Source: Pseudooceanicola lipolyticus
Lineage (GTDB): Bacteria; Pseudomonadota; Alphaproteobacteria; Rhodobacterales; Rhodobacteraceae
Reading direction: 5' to 3'
Length of the DNA stretch: 34,969 nt
Assembly (NCBI RefSeq): GCF_002786325.1
Contig: NZ_PGTB01000030.1
Span: 1-34,969, forward strand
This document shows positions 8,153 to 17,608 of this stretch, piece after piece; the stretch's first letter is position 1; each line of letters starts with the position of its first letter. The translations under genes were made by a program, and so were the position numbers. A model generated the notes under the pieces. The model was not told the origin of the DNA. It saw nothing but the letters and a program-made list of their open reading frames with translations, and did not search any database.

Positions 8153-8317
8153 GTCGGGCCTCCGTTTCTGGCGCATGCGGCGGTCGAACTCTTCAGTGTC
8201 ACCGCTTTCGCCGGCGCCGCAAGGGCGGGCTTGCTCTTTTGCTTCAGCTACGACTGGTATAGCCAAAGGGCAAGGGCGCACCATGCGCTATCGCCCAGGC
8301 ACCGGCTTGAAAGACCC

Positions 8318-9079
8318 ATGACGGCAGAGACCACAGCACCCGAGGACAAACGCCGCGCGCGCTTTCCCATCTTCCGGCCGCTGGGCGACCGGGCGCTAAC
8401 CGTTTCCTTTGGCGACAGCATCGATGCCGAGACCAATGAAACCGTCATCCGCATCGCCGATTCCCTGCGCGAACACCCCTTTGACGGCTTTGCCGAGGCG
8501 GTGCCGACCTATTGCGCGCTGCTGATTATCTATGACCCGCTGGTGATTTCGGGCGACGATGTGGAACACCTGGTTGCGGCCCGGATCAGCGAGGTGCGGC
8601 ATCAGGCGCGGGCGCGCCGCCGCTGGACCGTTCCGGTGCATTACGGCGGACCCGCCGCGCTGGATCTCGACAGCCTGGCCGCCGAAAAGGACATGACCCC
8701 GCAGGAGTTGATCGCGCTGCATTCCGGCGCCGAATACAGGGTCTACATGATCGGTTTCGCGCCCGGTTTCACCTATCTGGGCGGCCTGCCGGAACGGCTG
8801 CACGCGCCGCGCCTACCGCAACCGCGGCAGATGATCCCCGCCGGCGCCATCGGCATCGGCGGACAGCAGGCCTCGGTCAATTCGGTCGCCGGGCCGTCGG
8901 GCTGGCGCTTCATCGGCAGCACCCCGGTGCGCGCCTTCGACCCGGCGCGCAAGGCGCCCTTCCTGTTCGCGGCCGGCGATCTGGTGCGGTTCCATCCGGT
9001 CGCCGCCGCCGAGGCGGCCGAACTCTCGGCCCGCGTGGCCCGGGGCGACACCGTGATCCGTCCCGAGCAGGTGGCGTAA
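8318..9079 (+). CDS. pxpB: 5-oxoprolinase subunit B (KipI/PxpB family)
   Basis: The 253-residue product has the allophanate-hydrolase-subunit-1 fold signature: YRVYMIGFAPGFTYLGGLP (140-158), the PRLPQPRQMIPAGAIGIGG segment and SVNSVAGPSGWRFIGSTP (187-203). Its first part has FRPLGDRALTVSFGD, the usual PxpB opening. Together with PxpC it forms the ATP-dependent kinase-like half of 5-oxoprolinase. A much longer in-frame ORF runs upstream to 7475, but that part is antisense to pxpA and does not resemble the family, so I start at ATG 8318. The stop TAA overlaps the pxpC ATG by one base. Confidence 0.9.
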   Translation: MTAETTAPEDKRRARFPIFRPLGDRALTVSFGDSIDAETNETVIRIADSLREHPFDGFAEAVPTYCALLIIYDPLVISGDDVEHLVAARISEVRHQARARRRWTVPVHYGGPAALDLDSLAAEKDMTPQELIALHSGAEYRVYMIGFAPGFTYLGGLPERLHAPRLPQPRQMIPAGAIGIGGQQASVNSVAGPSGWRFIGSTPVRAFDPARKAPFLFAAGDLVRFHPVAAAEAAELSARVARGDTVIRPEQVA

Positions 9080-10107
9080 TGCTCGAGGTGCTCTCGGTCG
9101 GCCCAATGCTCTCGGTGCAGGATCAAGGGCGGCAGGGCTATCGCAGAAGCGGCGTGTCACCCTCCGGGCCGATGGACCCGCCGTCGCTGGCGCTGGCCAA
9201 CCGGCTGTGCGGCAATCCCGACCGGGCGGCGGCGCTGGAATTCGCGGTGCTGGGCGGGAAGTTCCGGGCCGAGCGCCCGCTGCGCATTGCCGTCACCGGC
9301 GGCGATTGCGACCTGCGCCTGGGCACAACCGCGGTGGCGGTGAACGAAACCCACCGGCTGGAGGCCGGCGAAACCCTCAGCATCGGCGCGCTGCGCGGCA
9401 CCGCCTGGGGCTATCTTGCGCTGTCCGGCGGAATCGACACGCCCCTGGTTCTGGGCGCGCGCGCCACCCATCTGCGCTTTGGCCTCGGAGGGCTGGAGGG
9501 CCGGGTGCTGAAACCCGGCGACCGGCTGCCACTGGGGCCCGAAACCGGGCCGGGCCCGCTGCTGCGCCCCGCCATACCGCCCGCCGTCGCCACCGCCGAC
9601 ACCCCGATCCGCCTGGTGCTGGGCCCGCAGGACGCCCATTTCGCCCCCGAGGTGCTGGACCTGCTGACGTCGGAACCCTTCGTGGTCAGCGCCAAGCGTG
9701 ACCGCATGGCCGCGGTGCTCGACGGTCCGAACCTGCCGGCGATCGGCGGGCATGACATCATTTCCGACGGTGCCGTGCCCGGCGCCATCCAGGTGCCGGG
9801 CTCGGGCAAGGCAACGGTGCTGATGGCCGAATGCCAGACCACCGGCGGCTATCCCAAGATCGCCACGGTGATCTCGGCCGACTTGCCGCGCCTGGCGCAG
9901 TTCCCCACCGGCACGGCCTTTCGCTTTGCCGTGGTCGATCGCAACACCGCCGAACAGGCGGCGCGGGCGCAGGCCACCGCGCTGCAGGCGCTGCTGGACG
10001 GGCTGCAGGTCAAGCCCGGCGGCACCCTGACCTCGGAATACCTGCTGTCGCGCGATCTGGTCGGCGGCATCTATGACCCCGAAGCGGTGATCCCGCAAAA
10101 ACCTTGA
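9079..10107 (+). CDS. pxpC: 5-oxoprolinase subunit C (biotin-dependent carboxyltransferase-like, PxpC)
   Basis: This 342-residue protein belongs to the allophanate-hydrolase-subunit-2 family. Diagnostic segments are SVQDQGRQGYRRSGVSPSGPMD near the start (interrupted motif: VQDxGRxGYxxxGVxxSGxMD), ANRLCGNPDRAAALEFAVLG, and ECQTTGGYPKIATVISADLPRLAQ near residues 253-276. It is translationally coupled to pxpB. With PxpA and PxpB it should convert 5-oxoproline to glutamate, recovering damaged or cyclised glutamine and glutamate. The C-terminus ends with a short tail after the conserved part. Confidence 0.9.
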   Translation: MLEVLSVGPMLSVQDQGRQGYRRSGVSPSGPMDPPSLALANRLCGNPDRAAALEFAVLGGKFRAERPLRIAVTGGDCDLRLGTTAVAVNETHRLEAGETLSIGALRGTAWGYLALSGGIDTPLVLGARATHLRFGLGGLEGRVLKPGDRLPLGPETGPGPLLRPAIPPAVATADTPIRLVLGPQDAHFAPEVLDLLTSEPFVVSAKRDRMAAVLDGPNLPAIGGHDIISDGAVPGAIQVPGSGKATVLMAECQTTGGYPKIATVISADLPRLAQFPTGTAFRFAVVDRNTAEQAARAQATALQALLDGLQVKPGGTLTSEYLLSRDLVGGIYDPEAVIPQKP

Positions 10108-10238
10108 TCCGGCGCGTCGCCACGGCAGATTGAAATTCCATCGCCTGCGTGCAACTACCGGCGCGTGACCCTGGACCACCCAAGATGCACGGCTTCGCGG
10201 ATGCGGATCGCAGCTTGCAGTGAATGGAAGGACGCCCG

Positions 10239-11873
10239 ATGCCGGATCAAAACCCGCCCTGCCCCGGTCCCGCCCCCGAACACTACGACCTGCTGGTGAT
10301 CGGCGGCGGCGTGAACGGCGCCGGGATCGCCCGCGACGCCGCCGGGCGGGGATATGCGGTGTGCCTGTGCGAACAGGGCGATTTTGCCGGCGGCACCTCT
10401 TCGGCCTCGACCAAGCTGTTTCACGGCGGGCTGCGCTATCTGGAATATCTCGAATTCCGGCTGGTGCGCGAGGCGCTGATCGAACGCGAGGTGCTGTTGC
10501 GCGCGATGCCGCATATTTCCTGGCCGCTGCGCTTCGTGCTGCCCTATCACGCCGCGATGCGCTTTGATACGGCAACCCCGGTCTCGCGCCTGCTGTCGGT
10601 GTTGATGCCCTGGCAGCGCGGCCGCCGCCCGGCCTGGCTGGTGCGGCTGGGCCTCGCCCTCTATGACCGGCTCGGCCGGCGCGAGATCCTGCCGCCAACC
10701 CGCAATCTGGACCTGACCGCGGATGCGGCGGGCCGCCCGTTGAAACCCGAATTCCGCCGGGCCTTCGAATATTCCGACTGCTGGGTCGATGACGCCCGGC
10801 TGGTCATCCTCAACCTGCGCGATGCCCAGGCGCGCGGCGCCCGGATCGATGCCCGCAGCACGGTGCTGCGCGCGGTCTATGACCAGCAGCGCTGGCAGGT
10901 CGATATCCGCGACGCCGACGGGCAAACCCGCCGCGTCACCGCCGCAGTTATCGTCAACAGCGCCGGTCCCTGGGTCGACCAGGTGCTGCACAACGTGTTC
11001 GGCCAGAACGACGTACACAATATCCGGCTGGTGCGCGGCAGCCATATCGTGGTGCCGCGCAAGTTCGACCACGACCGCGCCTATTTCTTCCAGAATGCCG
11101 ACGGGCGGATCATCTTCGCGATCCCCTATGAATCCGATTACACCCTGATCGGCACCACCGACATGGACCATCCTGACCTGACCACCAAACCCGAGATCAC
11201 CGCCGAGGAACGCGATTATCTCTGCCGCATGGCCAGCATTTATTTCCGCGAGCCGGTGCGGCCCGAGGATATCGTCTGGACCTATTCCGGCCTGCGGCCG
11301 CTGTTCGACGATGGCGCCTCGGATGCAACCGAGGCAACCCGCGACTATGTGGTGCGCCCCGATCCGGCCCTGGGCAATGGCAGGCTGTTGAACATCTTCG
11401 GCGGCAAGCTGACCACCTATCGCCGGCTGGCCGAGGCGGTGCTGGATCAGGTCGAGGATATTCTCGGCCGCCGCGGCCCGGCCTGGACCGCCACCGCCCA
11501 CCTGCCGGGCGGCGACCTGCCCGTCGATCAGGTCGACGGGCTGATCGGCAGGGTGGCTGCCGACTATCCCTGGCTGGACGAATTCACCGCCCGGCGGCTG
11601 GTGCGCAGCTATGGCACCGAAGTACCGCTGGTGCTGGGCCCGCCCGGCAGTGCGCCGGCCGAGGGCGAGACATTCGGCGCCGGGCTGACCGACGCCGAGG
11701 TGCACCACCTGATCACCCGGGAATGGGCCCGTTCCGCCCAAGACATCGCCTTCCGCCGCACCAAGCTGGGGCTGCGCCTCAGCGAGGACCAGATCGCCCG
11801 GCTTGACGCCTATGTGGCGCAGGTGCTGGCCGACCCCGAACCGCGGCCCGCCCAGACCGCGCGCGAGCACTAG
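10239..11873 (+). CDS. glpD: FAD-dependent aerobic glycerol-3-phosphate dehydrogenase
   Basis: The 544-residue enzyme starts its FAD site with LLVIGGGVNGAGIARDAAGR (residues 18-37). The GlpD signature GTSSASTKLFHGGLRYLE lies at 52-69, and the C-terminal NIFGGKLTTYRRLAE segment is typical. GlpD oxidises sn-glycerol 3-phosphate to dihydroxyacetone phosphate at the inner membrane and passes electrons to quinone. ATG 10239 is preferred because GGAAGGA sits 6 bases upstream; ATG 10224 is also in frame. No glp transport, kinase or repressor gene is nearby, so it stands alone here. Its end faces the RND pump gene 25 bases away. Confidence 0.93.
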   Translation: MPDQNPPCPGPAPEHYDLLVIGGGVNGAGIARDAAGRGYAVCLCEQGDFAGGTSSASTKLFHGGLRYLEYLEFRLVREALIEREVLLRAMPHISWPLRFVLPYHAAMRFDTATPVSRLLSVLMPWQRGRRPAWLVRLGLALYDRLGRREILPPTRNLDLTADAAGRPLKPEFRRAFEYSDCWVDDARLVILNLRDAQARGARIDARSTVLRAVYDQQRWQVDIRDADGQTRRVTAAVIVNSAGPWVDQVLHNVFGQNDVHNIRLVRGSHIVVPRKFDHDRAYFFQNADGRIIFAIPYESDYTLIGTTDMDHPDLTTKPEITAEERDYLCRMASIYFREPVRPEDIVWTYSGLRPLFDDGASDATEATRDYVVRPDPALGNGRLLNIFGGKLTTYRRLAEAVLDQVEDILGRRGPAWTATAHLPGGDLPVDQVDGLIGRVAADYPWLDEFTARRLVRSYGTEVPLVLGPPGSAPAEGETFGAGLTDAEVHHLITREWARSAQDIAFRRTKLGLRLSEDQIARLDAYVAQVLADPEPRPAQTAREH

Positions 11874-11898
11874 CGGTTCGGATAGCCGCGCCCTGCCC

Positions 11899-14800
11899 TC
11901 AGCCGCTCAGCGCCGCCGCTTTCTCGGCCGCCAGGCGCTGTGCCGCCTTGCCGGGTGCCGCGCCCAGCGGCGCGATCAGCCGGTAGAAGACCGGCGTCAG
12001 GAACAGGGTGAACACCGTGGCAAAGCCCAACCCGCCGACAATCACCCAGCCGACCGCAATCCGCGCCTCGGCGCCGGCCCCCGAGGCCAGCACCAGCGGC
12101 ACGCCGCCGAACACGGTGGAGACCGCGGTCATCATCACCGGCCGGATCCGCAGCCGCACCGCGTCGCGGATGGCGCTGTCGACATCCTGCCCGCGTTCGC
12201 GCAGCTGGTTGGCGAATTCCACCACCAGGATCCCGTTCTTGGCCATGATCCCGATCAGGATCACCAGGCCGATCTGGCTGTAATAGTTCAGCGTGCCGCC
12301 GGTCAGCCAGATCGCCAGGATCGCTGCGCCCAGTCCGAAGGGCACCGTCAGCAGGATGACCAATGCGCTGGTGACGCTTTCGAACTGCGCCGCCAGCACC
12401 AGCAGCACCACCAGCAGCGCCATGCCGAACACCAGCAACGTGCCCGACTGGCTTTCCTCCAGCGTTGCCGCCTCGCCCAGGAATGCCAGCCGCATGCCGT
12501 CCGGCAGCACCTCGGCGGCAATCTCCGCCGCCCGCTCCGCCGCCTGCCCCAGGCTGATACCGGTGCCCAGGTTGGCGGCGCCGGCCACCGCGCGCGACCG
12601 CTCCTCGCGCGACAGCGTCGACGAGGTGGCGCCCTGGGTCAGCGTCACCGCCGAGGACAGCGGCACAAAGCCGCCGCCCTGCGCCCGGACATAGACATTC
12701 TCGATATCCGCCGGATCCTCGATCGGCTTGCCACCGGGCACCAGCCGCACATCGGTCTCTTCGCCATCGACGAAATATTCGGCCGCCACCACGCCCTGGG
12801 TCAGCGCGTTGATGGTGGTGGCGATGTCTGTCGGCGACAGGTCGAGCTGGGTCGCCATCTCGCGATCGATCTCGACGCTCAGCAGCGGCGTGTTCACGTC
12901 ATAGGACAGCCGCGGATTGGCAAAGGTCGGATCGGTCTCCATCGCCGCGATCAGCGCGTCGCCCGCCTGTGCCAGCTGCTCGTAATCGCGGCCTAGCACC
13001 GCGAACTGCAATCCGCGCCCGGCGCCGCGAATGCCCAGGCTGTTGGGCGACCCGGCCATCACCGAGATCCCCGGCAGGCGCGACAGCTGCGGCGTCAGCT
13101 CGGCGATGATCTCCTGCTGGCTGCGGCCGCGTTCGGCCCAGTTCGCCAGCCGCACGATGACAAAGGCGCTGGAACTCGATCCGGTGCCGATGATCGACTG
13201 CACTGCCGACACGTCGCCGCTGGCCACGTAGGGGTCCAGCACCGCCTCGATCTTCTGCACCTGCCCGTCGGTGAAATTCAGGCTGGACCCCGCCGGGGTA
13301 CTGGCGCGGATGAAAAACACGCCGCGATCCTCGGGCGGGGTCAATGCCGAGGTCAGCTGGCTGAAGGTGCCATAGGAGAAGATCGCAAAGGCCAGCGCCA
13401 GGCCGATCACCACCGCCGGCGCCGCCAGCGTCCAGTCGACAAGTTTCAGATACAGCGCCGCCGGCCCCCAGCGCCGCGGCGCCGCCTGTTCCTCAGTGTC
13501 CACGTCTCCCGGCCGGCCCGGATCCAGCACCGACGCCAGCACCGGCGCCAGCGTCAGCGCCACCAGCGAGGACAGCCCGACGCAGAAGGCCAGGACAAAG
13601 CCGAACTCGGCAAAGATTCCGCCCGCCTGTCCCGGCAGGAAGGAAATCGGCACGAACACCGCCGCCAGCGTCGCGGTGGTCGACACCACCGCAAAGAACA
13701 CCTCGTTGGTGCCGCTGGCCGCGGCGCTGCGCGCGCCCAGCCCCTGGCGGCGGCGGCGCACGATGTTCTCGATCACCACGATGGCGTCATCCACCACCAT
13801 GCCGGTGGCCAGCACCAGCGCCAGCAGGGTGATGGTGTTCACCGAAAACCCGGCCAGCCAGATCGCCGCGATCGCCCCGATCAGCGACACCGGGATCGTC
13901 AGCGTCGGGATCAGCACCGCCCGCCACGACCGCAGAAAGGCAAAGATCACCGCGACCACGATCAGAACCGCCATGCCGATCGAGGCGCTGACCTCGATGA
14001 TCGAGCGTTCGATGAACACCCCGTCATCCGAGGCGATGGTCAGCCGCACATCCGCCGGCAGGATCGGCTGCAACTCGGCCACTGCGGCGCGCACATCCTG
14101 CGAAATCGCCAGCGTGTTGCCCACCGACTGCCGGATCACGTTCAGCACCACCGCGCTCTGCCCGCCGACGCGGGCCAGGCTGTCGCGCTCTTTCGCGGTG
14201 TATTGCACCAGCGCCACGTCATCGACGCGGGTATGTGCGTCGATGCGCAGATCGGCAATGGTGTCCACCGTCACCGTCGGATCGGCACTGCGCAGCAGCA
14301 CCGATTGGCTGCCCGATTCCAGGTCGCCCATGGCGGTGTCGACGCGCAGCCCCGCCAGCGCCGCTTGCACATCGTTGAAATCCAGGTTGCGCCCGACCAA
14401 TGCGTTCAGGTTGACGCTGATGCGGAACTCGTTTTCCTGCTCGCCCCGGATCTGGATCTCGGCCACCCCGTCCACCCCGGTCAGGCGGTCGGAAATCAGG
14501 TTCTCGGCCAGGTCGGTCATCTCGTCCAGCGGCGCCTCGCCGATCAGCGCCAGCCGGATGATCGGATCGGCGTTGGAATCATTCTTGGTCAGCACCGGAT
14601 CGTCGATGCCATCGGGCAGCGACCGCACCGTGCTGGCCAGTATCTCGCGCGCATCGTTGGCGGCGGTGGCGATGTCGGTGCCGTCGGTCAGTTCAATCGT
14701 CAGCCGGCTGGAGCCATAGCTTGAAGTCGACGAGATCGATTTCATCCCGGCAAGCTCGGCCATCGAATCCTCGATCACCTTGGTCACCTCGGTGTCCATC

Positions 14801-14997
14801 GTCTCGGGTGCGGCGCCGTCCCAGTCCACCCGCACCGACAGCACCGGCTGATCGACATCGGGCATCTCGCGCACCTCGACCCCGGTCAGTGCCGCCAGAC
14901 CGGCAATGGCGATCAGCAGGTTGATCACACAGGCCAGGATCGGGCGCGACACGAACAGGTCGGCAACGCCGCGATGCAGATTGCGCACCCCCATCAC
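11899..14997 (-). CDS. RND-family efflux transporter, inner-membrane pump subunit
   Basis: The 1032-residue protein has the length and layout of the AcrB/MdtB/MexB group: a first transmembrane helix near residues 18-38, a large periplasmic loop, a 5-helix block around 335-485, a second loop, and a final block near 860-1015. The proton-relay aspartates are D403 and D404 in GMVVDDAIVVIENI, and the GIMAKNGILVVEFANQLRERG region carries the matching lysine. It exports drugs, detergents or metabolites using proton motive force. It overlaps the adaptor gene by 4 bases (ATGA). No outer-membrane TolC-type channel is encoded nearby. The substrate is not predictable. Confidence 0.93.
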   Translation of the reverse strand: MMGVRNLHRGVADLFVSRPILACVINLLIAIAGLAALTGVEVREMPDVDQPVLSVRVDWDGAAPETMDTEVTKVIEDSMAELAGMKSISSTSSYGSSRLTIELTDGTDIATAANDAREILASTVRSLPDGIDDPVLTKNDSNADPIIRLALIGEAPLDEMTDLAENLISDRLTGVDGVAEIQIRGEQENEFRISVNLNALVGRNLDFNDVQAALAGLRVDTAMGDLESGSQSVLLRSADPTVTVDTIADLRIDAHTRVDDVALVQYTAKERDSLARVGGQSAVVLNVIRQSVGNTLAISQDVRAAVAELQPILPADVRLTIASDDGVFIERSIIEVSASIGMAVLIVVAVIFAFLRSWRAVLIPTLTIPVSLIGAIAAIWLAGFSVNTITLLALVLATGMVVDDAIVVIENIVRRRRQGLGARSAAASGTNEVFFAVVSTTATLAAVFVPISFLPGQAGGIFAEFGFVLAFCVGLSSLVALTLAPVLASVLDPGRPGDVDTEEQAAPRRWGPAALYLKLVDWTLAAPAVVIGLALAFAIFSYGTFSQLTSALTPPEDRGVFFIRASTPAGSSLNFTDGQVQKIEAVLDPYVASGDVSAVQSIIGTGSSSSAFVIVRLANWAERGRSQQEIIAELTPQLSRLPGISVMAGSPNSLGIRGAGRGLQFAVLGRDYEQLAQAGDALIAAMETDPTFANPRLSYDVNTPLLSVEIDREMATQLDLSPTDIATTINALTQGVVAAEYFVDGEETDVRLVPGGKPIEDPADIENVYVRAQGGGFVPLSSAVTLTQGATSSTLSREERSRAVAGAANLGTGISLGQAAERAAEIAAEVLPDGMRLAFLGEAATLEESQSGTLLVFGMALLVVLLVLAAQFESVTSALVILLTVPFGLGAAILAIWLTGGTLNYYSQIGLVILIGIMAKNGILVVEFANQLRERGQDVDSAIRDAVRLRIRPVMMTAVSTVFGGVPLVLASGAGAEARIAVGWVIVGGLGFATVFTLFLTPVFYRLIAPLGAAPGKAAQRLAAEKAAALSG

Positions 14998-16193
14998 TCG
15001 GTCACCTTGATGCCGGTCTGCCCGCCCTGGTCGGCCGACAGGTCAATCGCAACCGGGCCCGATTCGTCCTGCGTGTCCGAAGGGAGGATGACGACCTCGG
15101 CGCCGGGGCGCAGTTTCTGCACCCCCTCGACCACCACAAGCGCGCCGTCGGCCAGCGCCGCGTCCAGCCACACCATGTCGTTCTGGCGGTGGCGGATGGC
15201 CACGCCAACCCGCTGTGCCCTGCCCTCCTCGACCAGCCAGACGCTGGCGCCGTCGCGCCCCCAGGTGATCGCATTGGCCGGAACCCGCGGCAGCGGCGGG
15301 TTTTCCGGGAACAGCATGGCGTTGAAAATCATCCCCGGCAGCATCAGGCCGGCGGCATTGTCGACCCGCGCCCGCACCTTGATGGTCCGCGTGGTGGAAT
15401 CGATCTGCCCGTCATAGCCGGCGACCAGCCCCTCGAACACCCGCCCCGGCAGCGACCCGGTGCTCAGCCGCACCGGCTGCCCCACCTCCAGCGCGCTGGC
15501 GGCGCGGTCAGGCAGGCCGAATTCGATGGTCAGCGCCGACTGGTCGGTGATCGTCACCACCTCGGCCCCGGTGGCCAGCACATCGCCCTGTTCCACATCG
15601 GTCAGCCCCAGGATGCCCGAGATCGGCGCACGCACGGTTTTCTGCGCCAGGTCATATTGCGCGCGGGCCAGTTCGGCCTCGGCGATCTCCACCGCCGTGA
15701 TCGCCTCGGTCAGCGACACCGCGGTGATCGCCCCGCTATTGGCCTGGCGCAGGGTCTCATAGCGCTCCTGCGTGGCGCGCGCCTGGGCCAGGCTGGCCTC
15801 GACCGCGCGCACCGCAATCCGCTCCAACTCGTCATCCAGCGACAGCAGCGGCGCGCCTGCCGCGATCTTTTGGTTGGGGCCGAAATGTATCTCGGTGACC
15901 TGGCCGGACACCTCGGTCTCGACCGTGACGCTGGACTTGGCCCGCGCCGTCCCGACCGAGCGGAACACGTCGTTATAGGGCTCGACCACCACCGGGGCGA
16001 CGGCCACCATCGTGCCGCCGCCGGCACGCCCCGCGCGCGGCTGTCCCGGCTGGGACGCCCGCGCCACCTCGGCCGGTTGCCCGGTCTCCAGCGGATTGCC
16101 AAAGGTCGCGACCCAGGCCGCGGCCACGATCGCCGCTCCGATCAGGATGGAAAGAAACTGCTTCACGATAGCGCCCCATTGATGCCTGTGCAC
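14994..16193 (-). CDS. RND efflux periplasmic adaptor (membrane fusion protein)
   Basis: A 399-residue HlyD/AcrA-type adaptor. An N-terminal membrane anchor (FLSILIGAAIVAAAWVATFG) is followed by a barrel-sandwich lipoyl domain (ETEVSGQVTEIHFGPNQKI, then TVRAPISGILGLTDVEQGD) around a coiled-coil hairpin (about residues 120-170), and a beta-barrel region (RAVEFGLPD-like and STTRTIKVRARVDN). It bridges the pump to an outer-membrane channel. I take GTG 16193 as start because GGGAGG is 5-6 bases upstream; a second GTG nine codons later (16166) lacks a comparable site. The pump gene follows with ATGA overlap. Confidence 0.9.
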   Translation of the reverse strand: MHRHQWGAIVKQFLSILIGAAIVAAAWVATFGNPLETGQPAEVARASQPGQPRAGRAGGGTMVAVAPVVVEPYNDVFRSVGTARAKSSVTVETEVSGQVTEIHFGPNQKIAAGAPLLSLDDELERIAVRAVEASLAQARATQERYETLRQANSGAITAVSLTEAITAVEIAEAELARAQYDLAQKTVRAPISGILGLTDVEQGDVLATGAEVVTITDQSALTIEFGLPDRAASALEVGQPVRLSTGSLPGRVFEGLVAGYDGQIDSTTRTIKVRARVDNAAGLMLPGMIFNAMLFPENPPLPRVPANAITWGRDGASVWLVEEGRAQRVGVAIRHRQNDMVWLDAALADGALVVVEGVQKLRPGAEVVILPSDTQDESGPVAIDLSADQGGQTGIKVTE

Positions 16194-16238
16194 AACGTCC
16201 TCCCGCCGCGCTGTGACCTCATTCGCAATCTAACGCAT

Positions 16239-16271
16239 GTGAAGTAAATTTCCGTCGGAAATCACCTTCAC
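16239..16271. promoter_or_regulatory. 33-bp dyad, candidate repressor operator for the RND operon
   Basis: Outer arms GTGAAG and CTTCAC and inner arms ATTTCC and GGAAAT share one centre at 16255; 12 of 15 positions per half are complementary. It lies 46 bp before the adaptor start, in the 200-bp gap after the siderophore-interacting gene. Length and symmetry fit a TetR-like operator, but no such regulator is encoded in the window. Confidence 0.5.
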
Positions 16272-16393
16272 CGCGTGCAGAAATTTCACCCTGCCCGCCT
16301 TGCACTTTTCTCGCGGGCAGAAAAGCGGCGGTTCGGCCCTGCCGGCAGGCGCCGAAAGGTGGCGCCCGCCCGGTCGCGGCCGGCCCTGCTGAA

Positions 16394-17143
16394 TCAGTCC
16401 AGCGCCTTGTCGCTGCCATCGGCCTTGCCAATGGTCCAATAGCCCGCCGCCTTCAGATGGTGCAGCGGGTGGCCATGATGCCCGGTCACGCGGTTGCGCA
16501 GCGCCCGGGCCACCGCCGCCTCGGCGGCGATCCAGACAAAGCCCTTGCCCGCGGGCCAGTCGATCTGATCAAGCCCTTCGAGCAGCGGCGCCGGGTCAGC
16601 GGCTTGCGACACCGGGCGATGCACCCAAAAATCGCGATGCCGCGCCGCTGTTTCGACCGACTGCTGATCCTCCGGCCCGGGCACCGCCACCAGCGTCAGC
16701 ACCTCCACATCTTCGGGCAGTTCCTCGACCCGTCGGGCAATCGCCGGCAGCGCGGTTTCATCGCCGATCAGCAGGTACCAATCGAACACCGGCGCCACCA
16801 CCGCCGACCCGCGCGGCCCGCCGATGCGCAGGTGGTCGCCGGGCTTGGCCTGCAGCGCCCAGGCGGTGGCCGGACCGGCTTCGTGAACAGCAAAATCCAC
16901 CGTGAGGCGGCGTGCCGCGCAGTCGAAGGCACGCGGGGTATAATCCCGCGTCACCGGCGCCTCGGCCCCGGCGTCGTCGATAAACAGCTTGATGTGATCG
17001 TCGGGCGACAGGCTGCTGAAATCGGACAGGTCTTCGCCGGTCAGTTCGATGCGGATCATATGCGGGGTCAGCGAGGTCACTTCACTCACGGTCAGTTCGC
17101 GAAATTTCAATTCGTGCCGATGGCGTAAAATGATCTGGTCCAT
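16394..17143 (-). CDS. Siderophore-interacting protein (FAD-dependent ferric reductase, ViuB-like)
   Basis: The 249-residue product fits the siderophore-interacting protein family. Its FAD-binding barrel includes RDYTPRAFDCAARRLTVDF (RxYT flavin motif) and AWALQAKPGDHLRIGGPRGS. The NAD(P)H-type half has DWYLLIGDETALPAIARRVEE and the C-terminal GYWTIGKAD, also typical. It should release iron from imported ferric siderophores by reduction in the cytosol. ATG 17143 has GAAAGGA about 6 bases upstream; the frame is open for 19 further codons. No siderophore receptor or ABC importer is adjacent, and no obvious Fur box was recognised in its leader. Confidence 0.88.
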   Translation of the reverse strand: MDQIILRHRHELKFRELTVSEVTSLTPHMIRIELTGEDLSDFSSLSPDDHIKLFIDDAGAEAPVTRDYTPRAFDCAARRLTVDFAVHEAGPATAWALQAKPGDHLRIGGPRGSAVVAPVFDWYLLIGDETALPAIARRVEELPEDVEVLTLVAVPGPEDQQSVETAARHRDFWVHRPVSQAADPAPLLEGLDQIDWPAGKGFVWIAAEAAVARALRNRVTGHHGHPLHHLKAAGYWTIGKADGSDKALD

Positions 17144-17608
17144 GATTTTCCTTTCAGAAACGGGCTTGCTGAAAGTGGCTGGCCTCGGTTGCTGCCCCAA
17201 TTGGCAAATATTCGCGGCAAGCGCCAGTCAATCGGTGTTGTAAAACCGCTTCTGGCGCATAAACCGGAATCTGACGGCGCAGATCGTAGACCGCGAATTT
17301 CCGTAGACGGCGCTTTATCGCCATTCTTACGCTCAAACCGCCGGCGCCCGTGACTTGTAAAAACGTCCAATAATCCCGCCTGCGTCGGGTACTCGTGACG
17401 ACGCTGCCGGATCGAAGGCCGCTTTGTTGCGTAACGTTCAAGCAGGCGAAGCCGGCCTGCTGGCCTTCGCTGAGATTCTGATTCGGGTCCGAGGTGGCCC
17501 GAGTTTGGTTCTATTGGCCCTGTGCCTTGGTCAAATCCCGGTCGCGGGTCACCATGTGCCTGCTCTCCTGATACTGTTATGTGACCGTCCTCCCCTCTGA
17601 TCTTAGGA
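17144..17608. other. Intergenic region between repC and the siderophore-interacting gene
   Basis: No gene recognised. A hairpin with GCGAA/TTCGC outer and GGCC/GGCC inner pairs lies at 17446-17470 without a T-run. On the minus strand a 14-codon ORF (17555-17511, starting MVTRDRDLTKA) has AGGAGA 8 bases upstream and could be the start of a gene lost from this place. A 95-codon open frame on the minus strand (17441-17154) shows no family resemblance and overlaps the promoter area of the next gene. Confidence 0.5.

Noticed and set aside
8255-8265. TGG-TATAG-CCA repeat between pxpA and pxpB
   Set aside because: Only 9 of 11 positions are symmetric and no regulator is linked, so I do not call an operator.
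7475-8317. Long upstream extension of the pxpB frame
   Set aside because: This part is antisense to pxpA and not family-like; pxpB begins at 8318.
9157-11870. Minus-strand frames of 513 and 571 codons opposite pxpC and glpD
   Set aside because: Antisense shadows; the plus-strand genes have full family motifs.
11803-16247. Plus-strand frames of 295-407 codons opposite the RND operon
   Set aside because: Antisense shadows of the pump and adaptor genes, dominated by repeats of S, T, R or H, Q without domains.
17154-17441. 95-codon minus-strand frame before the siderophore-interacting gene
   Set aside because: No recognised family, biased composition and overlap with the promoter region of the next gene.
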